Assembly (NCBI GenBank): GCA_019653755.1
Contig: BPCL01000005.1
Span: forward strand, 68,071-105,236
Direction of reading: 5' to 3'
Source of the DNA: Woeseia sp.
Lineage (GTDB): Bacteria > Pseudomonadota > Gammaproteobacteria > Steroidobacterales > UBA11654
Length of the DNA stretch: 37,166 bases
Made by a program: the position numbers and the translations under genes. Under the pieces are notes generated by a model, which had not been told where the DNA came from, searched no databases, and saw only the letters and a program-made list of their open reading frames with translations. Shown one piece after another: positions 1 to 8,674 of this stretch; the stretch's first letter is position 1, and each line of letters begins with the position of its first letter.

Positions 1-728
1 CATTGAATCGTACCTGGAAACATTGGTGAACTAATCATGTCACCGTGTTCATCAATTTTAAGAGGTGAGCCATTGAGCCTTACACCCATTCTGTCGGAGT
101 CTTTGTCTACGAGATATTGGTTATTTTCAATTTCATCTTTTGACGAGGTCGAAAGTAGATCATATTCAGGGCCTTCAGTAACCCTGATTAACCAAGAATG
201 ACTGTAATTTGCTTGCTGACTTGTTTCAATTGCTTCTTGATAATCCTCCTTATAATCATTCTTTTCCAGGCTAATAAAATCACCCTTCTGAATCATCCTG
301 CCTTTTAAGCCACCAAGTTTAGATGGAAGGTACGTTGAAACACTGCCTAGAAAATCAGCGCCAATGATATTGTCTGTAAAAGCCAGATAAGAGCGACACC
401 CATGGGTGGCTCTACCAATCTCAACAATGCTTCCAGAATCAGCTGTAATAACTGTTTTATGAGGGACCGATATACCATCAATTTTAAGCTCCATGATCGC
501 ACCAACAAGAACGATGTTCTGAGAAGTATGAAGTTTAAATTTAGGGCCAACAAATGTTGACTCTAACACAGGGGAATTAATGTTCTTTCCCATTAAAGCA
601 TTAGCTAAAGCAGATGACTCTGGATCTGCAGCACCTGATAATGGAACACCCATGTTTCTCCATCTCCTTCTTCCAAGATCTTGGATCGTGGTCAAAACAC
701 CAGAGGAAATAAATTCAATATCCTTCAT
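1..728 (-). CDS. pxpC: 5-oxoprolinase subunit C (partial, runs off left edge)
   Basis: Biotin-dependent carboxyltransferase-like protein (KipA/AHS2 family). With PxpA and PxpB it forms the ATP-dependent cytoplasmic 5-oxoprolinase that opens pyroglutamate to glutamate. The frame is open from an ATG at 726-728 to the window edge, giving about 242 residues of a family usually 300-330 long, so the C-terminus lies outside. Family features visible are the N-terminal TTIQDLGRRRW stretch (about residues 13-23), GVPLSGAADP soon after, and a later RVTEGPEYDLL segment. The start lies 1 bp past the pxpB stop, so the two are cotranscribed and probably coupled. No indel is visible in the part present. The family assignment is confident and the substrate role rests on the complete pxpABC set. 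Confidence 0.9.
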   Translation of the reverse strand, partial: MKDIEFISSGVLTTIQDLGRRRWRNMGVPLSGAADPESSALANALMGKNINSPVLESTFVGPKFKLHTSQNIVLVGAIMELKIDGISVPHKTVITADSGSIVEIGRATHGCRSYLAFTDNIIGADFLGSVSTYLPSKLGGLKGRMIQKGDFISLEKNDYKEDYQEAIETSQQANYSHSWLIRVTEGPEYDLLSTSSKDEIENNQYLVDKDSDRMGVRLNGSPLKIDEHGDMISSPMFPGTIQ

Positions 729-729
729 A

Positions 730-1416
730 TCAATCCCTTAACATTGCATTGAATTCTGATTTTGTGATCTGTTCAAAAATTAACTCCATCCTTGGCAAAA
801 TTAAAAACGGATCATTTCTCTTTGTGTCAAACAAATTTATTGGTGTTCTGCCAATAATGGACCATCCTGCAGGCCCTTGAATTGGATAAATACCAGTCCT
901 GTTATTGGCTATCCCTATGGAGCCTTTTGGTACGAATGGCCTAGGGTTAGTTAATCTGGGTAGCTTTATTTTCTCAGACAGTTCCCCTAGGTAAACAAAT
1001 CCTGGGGTAAACCCAATCATTTTTACTTCATATTTTCTATGACAATGCTCACCAATAACTTCGCGTCTTGACAATCCTGTATGGTTTAGAATGTTTTTCA
1101 TATCAAGAGCAAACTCGTCGTCATAGCAAACCGGAACAGTTATAGATCGCTCAAGCTTGTTCTTAACTGGAGCATCTATTGACTCAGTCAACTTGTATAT
1201 TTCTTCTTTGATCTCCTCTCTATCTTGCAATACTGGGTTAAATTGTATGACTAAAGAATCTTCACCTGGAACAACTTCAAGATTATTTTGTGATTTGAGA
1301 ATATGTTGTGAGAGTTGCCAGAAAAAATAAGGGTAATCAATTTTGTTTTCTTTTAATTTAACCTGGAGAAGATCCTCACTAATTTCTTCAATTACAATTG
1401 GAAATTGGCTAACCAT
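730..1416 (-). CDS. pxpB: 5-oxoprolinase subunit B
   Basis: KipI/AHS1-family protein of 228 residues, normal length for the family. Conserved segments visible are GFTPGFVYLGEL at 135-146, PRLTNPRPFVPKGSIGIA at 153-170 and GPAGWSIIGRTP at 181-192. These are family hallmarks. PxpB is thought to pair with PxpC as the ATP-using half of 5-oxoprolinase. The start overlaps the pxpA stop by 8 bp and the stop abuts the pxpC start, so the order pxpA-pxpB-pxpC is a tight operon. In Bacillus the KipI homologue inhibits the sporulation kinase KinA, but that role is not expected here because all three oxoprolinase genes are present. Confidence 0.93.
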   Translation of the reverse strand: MVSQFPIVIEEISEDLLQVKLKENKIDYPYFFWQLSQHILKSQNNLEVVPGEDSLVIQFNPVLQDREEIKEEIYKLTESIDAPVKNKLERSITVPVCYDDEFALDMKNILNHTGLSRREVIGEHCHRKYEVKMIGFTPGFVYLGELSEKIKLPRLTNPRPFVPKGSIGIANNRTGIYPIQGPAGWSIIGRTPINLFDTKRNDPFLILPRMELIFEQITKSEFNAMLRD

Positions 1417-2155
1417 AGTATTTAAATTTTACTCCCTCTGACTCAAGTGCAGCTTTAAGTAATTGAGCTGATTCCAAGGCATTTGGACTATCGCCATGAA
1501 TACATAATGTTTGTGCATGCATATTGAATTTTTTGCCATCGATTAAAATGGACTGATCTAATACAATCAATTTTGCTTGAGAAAGCCTTTTATCGATAGA
1601 GTTGATTAAGGCATGGTCTTTGCTCCTGCTAACCAAAGATAGATTTTCGTTGTATCGGCGATCAACAAAAGCCTCGGATATAAAAGGCAGTTCGTATTTA
1701 CTGCAGACTTCTTCAGTGATAGAACCAAAAGGTCCAACGACGTTTAAAGATAAATCATTATCTTTGATCGCTGAAATAAAAACTTCACTTAATTCTCTAC
1801 TCCGTGAAACATCGTTATAAAGTTGACCGTGTAATTTTATATGTCGAGCAGACGTATCGTGGCTCTTAGCAACATCTAAGAACTCTTTAATTTGTGAGGA
1901 TAAAGAATCCCTAAGATCATGCTTTGATATGTCTATTGATCTTCTTCCAAAGCCTTCAATATCAGGGTAGGAGGGATGTGGACCCACAGCTACACCCTGC
2001 TCTTTAGCAGCAGCAATAATCTTCGAGATACTTGCTTCATCTCCAATATGACCGCCGCAGGCAATATTACAAGAGGTAACTATTTCGAGAAGTTTTAATT
2101 CAAGATCAAGTTCACCTGTAGTGGTAAATTCCCCTAAATCCGCATTAAGATCCAT
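1409..2155 (-). CDS. pxpA: 5-oxoprolinase subunit A (LamB/YcsF family)
   Basis: LamB/YcsF-family protein of 248 residues, full length. It opens with MDLNADLGEF, followed by SCNIACGGHIGD (about 28-39), GPHPSYPDIEGFGRR (58-72) and HIKLHGQLYND (about 104-114), all conserved in PxpA. It is the hydrolytic subunit for 5-oxoproline. It is the first gene of the pxpABC operon. A good ribosome binding site (AAGGA) lies about 10 bp upstream of the ATG at 2155. In a streamlined marine cell the operon probably clears spontaneously formed pyroglutamate and salvages it as glutamate. No carboxylase or transporter for oxoproline is next to it. Confidence 0.93.
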   Translation of the reverse strand: MDLNADLGEFTTTGELDLELKLLEIVTSCNIACGGHIGDEASISKIIAAAKEQGVAVGPHPSYPDIEGFGRRSIDISKHDLRDSLSSQIKEFLDVAKSHDTSARHIKLHGQLYNDVSRSRELSEVFISAIKDNDLSLNVVGPFGSITEEVCSKYELPFISEAFVDRRYNENLSLVSRSKDHALINSIDKRLSQAKLIVLDQSILIDGKKFNMHAQTLCIHGDSPNALESAQLLKAALESEGVKFKYYG

Positions 2156-2480
2156 TGTTGTTTTATCCTTTTTACCTAATCTTATTCTATATGATCAATT
2201 GAGGTGATAATAAAGTTTAATAATCTATAAATGCGTAGTTTTTTAGAAAATATTACGATTTATTAATCTATCGATAAAGTAGGTTTGCGCAAATAATAGT
2301 GCAACAAATTAAATTGATATCATTTTTATAAAAATACTTATAGGACATATTTTTATTACGTATTTTTTCTAACTTATTATTTTTCATTAACTTACAAATA
2401 TCTCTTAAACTAAAAAAATTATTCTTATAGGACAAAAATAATTTTTTGAAAAAAAGTTTATTTTTTTACGCTAAAAAATC
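2156..2480. other. AT-rich non-coding gap with an 11-bp direct repeat
   Basis: About 325 bases without a convincing gene, very AT-rich with several long A and T runs. The word CTTATAGGACA occurs twice in the same orientation, at 2337-2347 and 2424-2434, 87 bp apart. It sits upstream of the RNA promoter at 2481 and upstream of pxpA on the other side. It could hold regulator sites or be chance in biased sequence. I see no other feature. Confidence 0.4.
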
Positions 2481-2508
2481 TTGAAAAAAGTTTAGTTGAA
2501 AGTAATAT
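2481..2508 (+). promoter_or_regulatory. sigma70-type promoter for the candidate RNA
   Basis: A -35 box TTGAAA at 2481-2486 and a -10 box TAATAT at 2503-2508 are separated by 16 bp. Both are close to consensus, and the predicted start is near 2514-2516. The GC content rises just downstream, where the candidate RNA begins. The background is AT-rich, so the match alone is moderate. The terminator at the far end of the same transcript strengthens it. Confidence 0.5.
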
Positions 2509-2514
2509 CTTAAC

Positions 2515-2742
2515 CATCTCTTAGAGACCGATCTGGAAGTAACTTAAGAATCAGAAGGAAGAGTGGAAAAGAGAAAGAGACCTCAAGGGTGAAAGCGAAT
2601 CGGGGAGAATAAGTTAACAACAAAGAAGAACCGATTCCCACCAAGTCCGAAAAGAGATGTCGGGCAAGGAGCTGAAGAAGAAATCTCGCTTCAGACACCC
2701 CAAGGACTCGACTAAGACAGAGCTTCGGCTCTGTTTTTTTTT
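2515..2742 (+). ncRNA. candidate structured small RNA, about 228 nt, unidentified
   Basis: A segment distinctly richer in G and C than its flanks lies between a promoter-like element and a strong intrinsic terminator. It holds no convincing reading frame on the + strand. Complementary segments visible by eye are CATCTCTT 2515-2522 with AAGAGATG 2652-2659, GAATCGG 2597-2603 with CCGATTC 2631-2637, CTGAAG 2672-2677 with CTTCAG 2689-2694, and GGGTG 2587-2591 with CACCC 2696-2700. The last pair would cross the first as a pseudoknot or be an alternative. I do not recognise the family. It lacks the RNase P core sequences, the tmRNA tRNA-like ends and the SRP motif. A highly diverged 6S RNA or a lineage-specific sRNA is possible. 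Confidence 0.55.
2717..2742 (+). terminator. intrinsic terminator of the candidate RNA
   Basis: ACAGAGC (2717-2723), a TTCG tetraloop, GCTCTGT (2728-2734), then eight T residues. The U-tract exists only on the + strand, so the terminator serves the RNA and not the convergent transporter gene. The last T residues overlap that gene's TAA stop at 2741-2743. Confidence 0.85.
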
Positions 2743-4018
2743 ACCTTTTTGAGGATTTATAAGCCCTAAAGCCTGTGTAGGATAATAACGCAGCAAAAGG
2801 CAGGGCTGCGTATGTTGCGGCCAGTGAGGATAAGCCTAATAGGACTACACCTGAAGCTGCAAACCAGCTTCCCAAAACTTCACCAGCCCTGGCTAAGAAG
2901 GTGTCCATGAACACAGTGGACTTATATCGCTGCTGAGTTTTAAGGTATGTAAACATGGTCTCTCTAGCAGGTTTACACAAGGCATACTCAAATGTTCTTA
3001 GAACGCATACCACAAATAAGACCGTCATTATTTCTGGGTAGGCTTCATAAAAGATTAGGGCTAAGAATAAGATTAAACCGTAACTAACCAGAATTAGTCC
3101 AATGCCAACTTTTCTAAAAATGAGTGAAGTTAGGAAGAACTGAAAAAATAATGTTAGAGGTGTCACAATTTGCTCTATTCTTGCAAAAAAACCTGTTCGC
3201 TCACAAGGGTCAGTTGACCAATCCTGAACGATGCTTAAGGCTATCATCCATCCGAAAGTCATCAAGGCTGTCCATAAAACCATGTATAAACTTAAATTGC
3301 CAAGCATCGAGCCTTTAATAGGTATTAACATAGAGCCAATACCTTTAGTTGAGGTGACCTCCTCTGGTTCGATCTCTTCATCGGCAAGTCTAGATTTAAA
3401 ATTTGTACTGAGTAAAAGCGCTATAGTTAAACCCAGAATCGATATTAGAATGAGTGAGAAAGGTCCCCAATCAGACATCGAAGATGTGCCACACACCTCC
3501 GTAGAGAAATACCGAGCAATAGAGGAACCGCTAAAAGCACCTAATGAACCGCCGGCACTGATAATCCCAAAATACATCTTTCCTTGTTCGCTGGTAAAGT
3601 GATTGATCATTGAAACCCAGAAAATAGACACAACAAAAAAAGAAAAGACGTTACACCAAATATAGAACGCCTTGGCAATAAAGACTCTAACTTCATTATC
3701 AAAGCTTACCCATCCAAGAAAAAAGCAAATGAGATTAGCTATAAAGAAAAGGTAGGTATAGATAACTACCCTATTTCGATCAATATTAGAAACCATCCAT
3801 GAATAAATTGGGTTAGCAATCAGCATTATGAGCAGAACAATGGAGAGCAGCCCAGGGAGATTCTCTAATCCAGCCTGCACTGCCATTTCGTTCCTGACTG
3901 GTCTAATTGAATACCATGAGCAAAGAACAAAATAAAAAAAGAAGAAAGCTTTGAGTATTGAGCCGCGATCCTCTCGAGGCAATTGAAAAAAACTTAGTTT
4001 GTCTTTTATGGCTTGCAT
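2741..4018 (-). CDS. MFS/ATP:ADP-carrier-like membrane transporter
   Basis: Integral membrane protein of 425 residues with about 11-12 hydrophobic segments. Features that recall the NTP/NDP exchanger (Tlc/Npt) group and related MFS proteins are YSIRPVRNEM near residue 36, FGIISAGGSLGAFSGS near 150, and a C-terminal stretch with KPARETMF, RYKSTVFMDTFLARAGEVLGSW. True Tlc carriers of intracellular bacteria are about 500 residues. The shorter form in free-living bacteria is uncharacterised, and its substrate could be a nucleotide or something unrelated. The gene is intact. Its stop coincides with the U-tract of the terminator of the opposing candidate RNA. It diverges from selO with about 120 bp between the starts. 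Confidence 0.75.
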   Translation of the reverse strand: MQAIKDKLSFFQLPREDRGSILKAFFFFYFVLCSWYSIRPVRNEMAVQAGLENLPGLLSIVLLIMLIANPIYSWMVSNIDRNRVVIYTYLFFIANLICFFLGWVSFDNEVRVFIAKAFYIWCNVFSFFVVSIFWVSMINHFTSEQGKMYFGIISAGGSLGAFSGSSIARYFSTEVCGTSSMSDWGPFSLILISILGLTIALLLSTNFKSRLADEEIEPEEVTSTKGIGSMLIPIKGSMLGNLSLYMVLWTALMTFGWMIALSIVQDWSTDPCERTGFFARIEQIVTPLTLFFQFFLTSLIFRKVGIGLILVSYGLILFLALIFYEAYPEIMTVLFVVCVLRTFEYALCKPARETMFTYLKTQQRYKSTVFMDTFLARAGEVLGSWFAASGVVLLGLSSLAATYAALPFAALLSYTGFRAYKSSKR

Positions 4019-4141
4019 GCGATCTCTATCAGATCATTTAATGATGGTAGTTTACTATAAATATTGACGACAAGCTTAGAAGCTATCCATAATTAGGTTA
4101 TAAAATAGTAAATCATTAACAAACAGCTGACATAAAACATA

Positions 4142-5621
4142 ATGCCATCAACCAACATTGACGTTAATTTTGATAATAGCTATTCACGGCTTCCTAAAAA
4201 CTTTTTCGAGAAAATCAATCCTGAATCGGTAAAGGATCCGAAGCTAATTGTATTTAATCATGATCTGGGTAATAAACTAGGAATAGAAAATACAGGATCA
4301 AAAGAGACCCTTTCTAAGGTTTTTTCAGGCAACCTTTTGCCCTGATGGATCTGAGCCTATAGCTTTAGCCTATGCCGGTCATCAATTTGGTAATTTTGTG
4401 CCTCAGCTGGGTGATGGAAGAGCTGTATTAATTGGCGAAATCATTAACCAAGAACAGGGGCGCTTTGACATACAGCTGAAAGGCTCAGGTAAGACAAAGT
4501 TCTCAAGACAAGGAGATGGAAAGTCGGCTCTAGGTCCTGTGATTAGAGAATATATTCTGAGTGAAGCAATGCATTCGTTAAATGTTCCAACAACCAGAGC
4601 TTTGGCAGCGGTAACTACTGGGGAAGATGTGTTTAGGGAAACTAGATTACCAGGAGGTATCCTAACTCGAGTGGCGAAAAGTCATGTTCGAGTAGGGACT
4701 TTTGAATACTTTATGGCTAGAAAAGATTTAAAAAACCTAAAAATTCTCGCAGATTACGTCTTGGAAAGGCTATATCCACAAGCACTAGAATCTAAAAATC
4801 CGTATCTCAAAATGCTTCAAACAATAGCTGAAAAGCAATCTCAGCTGATCGCAAAATGGATGGGAATAGGATTTATACATGGGGTGATGAATACTGACAA
4901 TACGTCTATCGCTGTTGAAACTATTGATTACGGTCCTTGTGCGTTTATGGATGAATATGATCCTCAAACAGTCTATAGCTCGATCGATCATCATGGGCGA
5001 TATGCTTTTGCAAATCAGGCACAAATAGCCCATTGGAATCTGGCTTGCTTATCTGGTTGCTTAATACCATTAGTGGATAAGAATGAGGAGAAATCAAAAG
5101 CTGAAATCAACAAAGTACTCGAGATTTTTTCTAAGAATGTGAATGACGAGATCTCAATGAAAATGACTCAAAAAATTGGTCTAGAGAAGCCGGATGAGGA
5201 AAGCTTAGAGCATTTGAGAGCCTTGCTAAAATTGATGCATGAGAACAAAACAGATTACACCCTAACTTTTAGATCGCTCAGTGAAGTTGCTCAAGGAGAA
5301 GCCAAAGGATTTATATCCTTTTTTGATAAAGAGGATTCAATTTCAGATTGGATAAAAGATTGGGAAAAACTTTTAAGCAAACAGGGAAAAGATAGGTCTG
5401 AAACTGTTGATTCAATGAACTCCATAAACCCACTCTATATTCCGAGAAACCATTTGGTGGAACGAGCCATTCAATCGGGAGTCATTGACCAAGATTTTTC
5501 CTACATGTTAAAACTTTCAAAAATTCTAGAACAGCCGTTCACTCCTCAAGATATTGAACCAGAATTCCATCTTCCGCCAAAGGAAGAGGAAAAAGTGCAT
5601 CAAACTTTCTGTGGCACCTAA
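4142..5621 (+). CDS. selO: SelO protein adenylyltransferase (one frameshift)
   Basis: UPF0061/SelO pseudokinase, which transfers AMP from ATP to Ser, Thr or Tyr of target proteins in redox stress responses (known for the family). Conserved segments visible are YAGHQFGNF, PQLGDGRAVLIGE, QLKGSGKTKFSRQGDGK, GPVIREYILSEAMH, VRVGTFEYF, HGVMNTDNTSI with the DYGPCAFMDEYDP block, and HHGRYAFANQ. The first 67 residues are in one frame and the rest in another. The switch lies at about 4335-4343, where SGNLLP meets PDGSEPIALAYAGHQFG, consistent with a one-base insertion. Joined, the protein is about 492 residues, close to the 478 of E. coli YdiU. Its end overlaps the convergent amidohydrolase by 4 bp. 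Confidence 0.93.
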
Positions 5622-7333
5622 AAAGAATCAATGGGGTAAACCCTACCCTCAACAATTGTTGCTTTGACCCCTATCTCCTTTATTCTTTTTTGATCCACGG
5701 TCAGAGGGTTTTCTTTGAGAACTGTGAAATTTGCATACTTTCCTTTGCTAATAGTCCCATAATCATCTTCCATGCCCATGATATAAGCCGCATTAATAGT
5801 CACCGCTCTAAGGGCCTCCAAAGCGCTTATTCGTTGATTGGGCCCAGCAACTTCATTGGCAAAATTAATCCGGTTAACAGCGGCATGCATTAACAATAAG
5901 GGTGAACCTGGAGCCATAGGCATATCGGAGTGAAGCGACATGAGCACACCAGCTCGTTTGAGATCTCCTAATCTGACCATATCACGAGACCTTTCTGCCC
6001 CTACCCCCTTGCGGCTGTATAAATCTGATAACGCCGTTACATAATAAGGATTAGCGCTCACTACAGCACCCAGGTTTTTTATTCTCTCAACCTGATCAAA
6101 ACTTGAATACCCAAAATGCACAATCACGGTTCGATGATCATCTCTTGGATTGCGTTCCATATTCTCTTCCAAGACATCCAAAAGACGATCAAGCCCTGCA
6201 TCTCCATTCACATGAACATGAATCTGGTAACCAGCATCCCAAAATTCTTGGAATGCTTCGCGATAAATCTTTTCCTGCATTAACCATGCGCCTTGATGCC
6301 CATCCAGATAACCGTCTCTCATGACCATGTTTTGAGAGTACATTGCACCGTCTGTAAATAGCTTGATGTGCTGGGGTAAGAATTCAACCTTGCCTTGACC
6401 CCACGAAAGGTACTCTTTTGATCTTTCAACTAACTCATCAACTTCATATGTCTCTGAAATAAAAAGTCCACTTGGAATATAAATGGATCTAAATGGGGTA
6501 TCTTTATCGCCAAAGACGAGATTTTTTGCATCCTGAACAGCTCTGACAGAATAAGCACCTGGATTACCAATAAGGGTAATGCCGTTTTGATGAAGATAGT
6601 TTTCAGTAATTTGCAAACCTTTAATTAATCGCTCAGGAGTTGACAGATAGGACATGATGTAGGGGAGAACAGACACCAAACCTTGTTCAGAAAAGTGCCC
6701 CTCTTCAAAACTTGCGTATTCTTTTGCCTCATCATCAAATGAATCGACTAGTTCTTTTGTGATACCAAAAAAATCAAGGGCAGAGGAATTTAAAATAAAT
6801 TCGTGAAATGATCGATGGATCACTAGAATGGGTCGAGTGGTTGAAATCTGATCAAGATCTTGTCTTGTTAACTCACCATGAAAATAATGATGAAATCCCC
6901 AAGTAACTAATGGCTGAGATAGATCGGCAGAATTTTGAGCTGCAAACGCCAATCGATCAAGATAAGACTTCCTGTCTCTAACCCCTTTTGAGCTATTACC
7001 AGGTAACTCCCAATCCTCAATGGCTATAACCTCTGAGAGCATTGTTATAGCTGCGAGGTTTGGGTGTACATGATGTTCAATCAACCCAGGGACCAAAATA
7101 TCATCAGAGTAAGCTTGGTTAATTTGTGCCTTTGGAAATTGCTTTACAATTTCATCTGCTTCTCCTACAGCCTTAATTCTTCCATCTTCAACTGCAACAG
7201 CAGTAGCAATAGGATAATTATGTTCTAGGGTCACAATCTCTTGAGCTATATATATTTCAATCTGACTCTTTTGTTCGCTTAAAACAAGATTGGGGAAAAG
7301 AAAAATAATAAAAGTTAGAAAGATTATCTTCAT
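5618..7333 (-). CDS. secreted amidohydrolase, YtcJ-like (amidohydrolase 3)
   Basis: Metal-dependent hydrolase of about 571 residues from an ATG at 7333. A TTG 12 bp upstream is possible but less likely. The N-terminus (MKIIFLTFIIFLFPNLVLSEQ) is a signal peptide, so it is exported, probably to the periplasm. Metal-site motifs are GLIEHHVHP near residue 85, HVHVNGDAGLDRL, VIVHFGYSS and SLHSDMP with PGSPLLLMHAAV. The C-terminal SALEALRAVTINAAYIMGMEDDYGTISKGKYANFTVL stretch is typical of the amidohydrolase 3 group. The substrate is unknown; relatives act on amides and cyclic amides. The start is only 28 bp past the tRNA-Ser 3' end with no terminator between, so it is probably cotranscribed with the tRNA. 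Confidence 0.85.
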   Translation of the reverse strand: MKIIFLTFIIFLFPNLVLSEQKSQIEIYIAQEIVTLEHNYPIATAVAVEDGRIKAVGEADEIVKQFPKAQINQAYSDDILVPGLIEHHVHPNLAAITMLSEVIAIEDWELPGNSSKGVRDRKSYLDRLAFAAQNSADLSQPLVTWGFHHYFHGELTRQDLDQISTTRPILVIHRSFHEFILNSSALDFFGITKELVDSFDDEAKEYASFEEGHFSEQGLVSVLPYIMSYLSTPERLIKGLQITENYLHQNGITLIGNPGAYSVRAVQDAKNLVFGDKDTPFRSIYIPSGLFISETYEVDELVERSKEYLSWGQGKVEFLPQHIKLFTDGAMYSQNMVMRDGYLDGHQGAWLMQEKIYREAFQEFWDAGYQIHVHVNGDAGLDRLLDVLEENMERNPRDDHRTVIVHFGYSSFDQVERIKNLGAVVSANPYYVTALSDLYSRKGVGAERSRDMVRLGDLKRAGVLMSLHSDMPMAPGSPLLLMHAAVNRINFANEVAGPNQRISALEALRAVTINAAYIMGMEDDYGTISKGKYANFTVLKENPLTVDQKRIKEIGVKATIVEGRVYPIDSF

Positions 7334-7361
7334 TGTATAAATCAACGTTTACGTGTAGTTC

Positions 7362-7452
7362 TGGCGGAGAGAGAGGGATTCGAACCCTCGATACGCTATT
7401 AACGTATACTCCCTTAGCAGGGGAGCGCTTTCAGCCACTCAGCCACCTCTCC
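7362..7452 (-). tRNA. tRNA-Ser (anticodon GCU)
   Basis: A 91-base class II tRNA with encoded CCA. The acceptor stem GGAGAGG pairs with the 3' UCUCUCC. The anticodon stem CUCCC/GGGAG encloses CUGCUAA, giving anticodon GCU for AGC and AGU codons. A long variable arm starting UAUACG is present, and the T arm GAGGG UUCGAAU CCCUC is perfect. All parts needed for serine identity can be read directly. Confidence 0.97.
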
Positions 7453-7460
7453 TTATCTTG

Positions 7461-7474
7461 GATTATAGATTATA
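7461..7474 (-). promoter_or_regulatory. duplicated -10 element for tRNA-Ser
   Basis: GATTATA occurs twice in tandem at 7461-7474 on the + strand. On the minus strand this gives two perfect TATAAT boxes 7 bp apart, placed correctly to start transcription just 5' of the tRNA at 7452. No strong -35 is evident; TTGCAT and TTCTCA are weak candidates. The element lies in the 30-bp gap shared with the divergent MFS gene. Confidence 0.5.
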
Positions 7475-7482
7475 CTCTAACT

Positions 7483-8635
7483 ATGCAATTTGAGAACTTT
7501 TCAAGATTCTTCATTTTTTCAATAGTTGGCTGTCTAACAATGCCTGGAATTTTATTTGGGCCAGCAATGGTTGGTATTTTGGTAGACCATGGAAGTTTTA
7601 GCGAAGAATATGCTGGTTGGGTTATGGCATATGGATCATTCGGTTCAGCCATTGTATTACTGGTTATTTCAGGCTTTATTCATCGTATAAATTTAAAGAA
7701 ACTAGCCTATGTATCACTTTCAATAGCAGTAATTCTAGATATATATTGCTCATATATTGTAGCCCCTAATTTCTATTTTCTTATTATCAGGTTCATCATG
7801 GGTGTTATAACGACAATAGCAAATATCGCGGTATACACATCAATTGCGTCACTTAAAAACTATGAAAGAGGCTATGGTCTATTTGTCCTAATGCAATATT
7901 CTCTAAGTGGTATAGGACTATACTATTTAATACTCTATGCGGATTTTCTTGGTGCTCAAGGCTTATATTTATTTTTAGCAAGCTTGAACTTTATTGCGTT
8001 ACTAATGATAAGAAGTTTCCCTGATTTAAAACCAGAGCCCTCACCAAATCGAGATTCTATATCTGAACTAAAGTTGCTATTCACCGGAGTAGCTTTTCTA
8101 GCAGTAGTTGGTTTCGGCATTCATGAAATGTCTGGAGTAGCACAATTCACCTATATAGAACGTATTGGGGCAAACATCTCTATTGAAGATCAATCACTCA
8201 GCAATATCATGCTTGTTGCTTCACTCCTTGGTATACCTGGGTCAATGGTGTGCATGGTCTTGGGAAGGAAATTTGGTTTACTGCCTCCACTACTATTTGG
8301 AATCTTCTGCTGTCTTATAGGTATGGGCCTCTTAATCTTTACAAAAACTACTCTAACGTATCCCTCTAAGAATGTGTTTAATTGGTTTTGGCTGGTCAAT
8401 AGTTCTGCCTTATATACAAAGCCATCTTGCTAGCATAGATAAAAAGGGAAGTGCGTTAGCTGCAGGGAATGCATTGGCAACCCTTGGCGGCGCAGCTGGA
8501 GCAGCTTTAGGTGCTAACCTTATAGGTCAAAATGGCAATTATAATGGGCTTTTACAAGTCTCAATGTTAATTTATGTATTTGCTATTATATTGATTATTA
8601 TTTCAATAAAGATTAGAAAATCAACTAATGCATAG
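7483..8635 (+). CDS. MFS transporter (one frameshift)
   Basis: About 384 residues with 11-12 hydrophobic segments once joined. The first (MQFENFSRFFIFSIVGCLTM) begins at the ATG at 7483. The same frame stays open upstream through the tRNA, but that part is not coding. The frame switches between about 8345 and 8372, after the segment GLLIFTKTT and before GFGWSIVLPYIQSHLAS, followed by the last two helices with a small-residue run GNALATLGGAAGAALGANLIG. The substrate is unknown. The start is 30 bp from the divergent tRNA-Ser, and the downstream aguA follows after 39 bp, so the two may share a transcript. Confidence 0.8.
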
Positions 8636-8674
8636 CTTTAAAAAATAAAGCCCCAAGAGATTTAGGATATTACA

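Noticed and set aside
2515..2742. Identification of the candidate RNA as RNase P RNA, tmRNA or SRP RNA
   Set aside because: The core sequences of these RNAs (GAGGAAAGUCCGGGC-type for RNase P, tRNA-like ends for tmRNA, the SRP domain IV loop) are not present. A phrase AAGGGUGAAA resembling part of RNase P is too short to count.
3231..3602. 123-codon open frame on the + strand
   Set aside because: It lies wholly antisense to the intact ATP/ADP-carrier-like gene, and its sequence shows no family features.
7333..7482. Extension of the MFS reading frame upstream to 7333
   Set aside because: It runs through the tRNA-Ser antisense strand and gives a non-family N-terminus; the ATG at 7483 begins directly with the first membrane helix.
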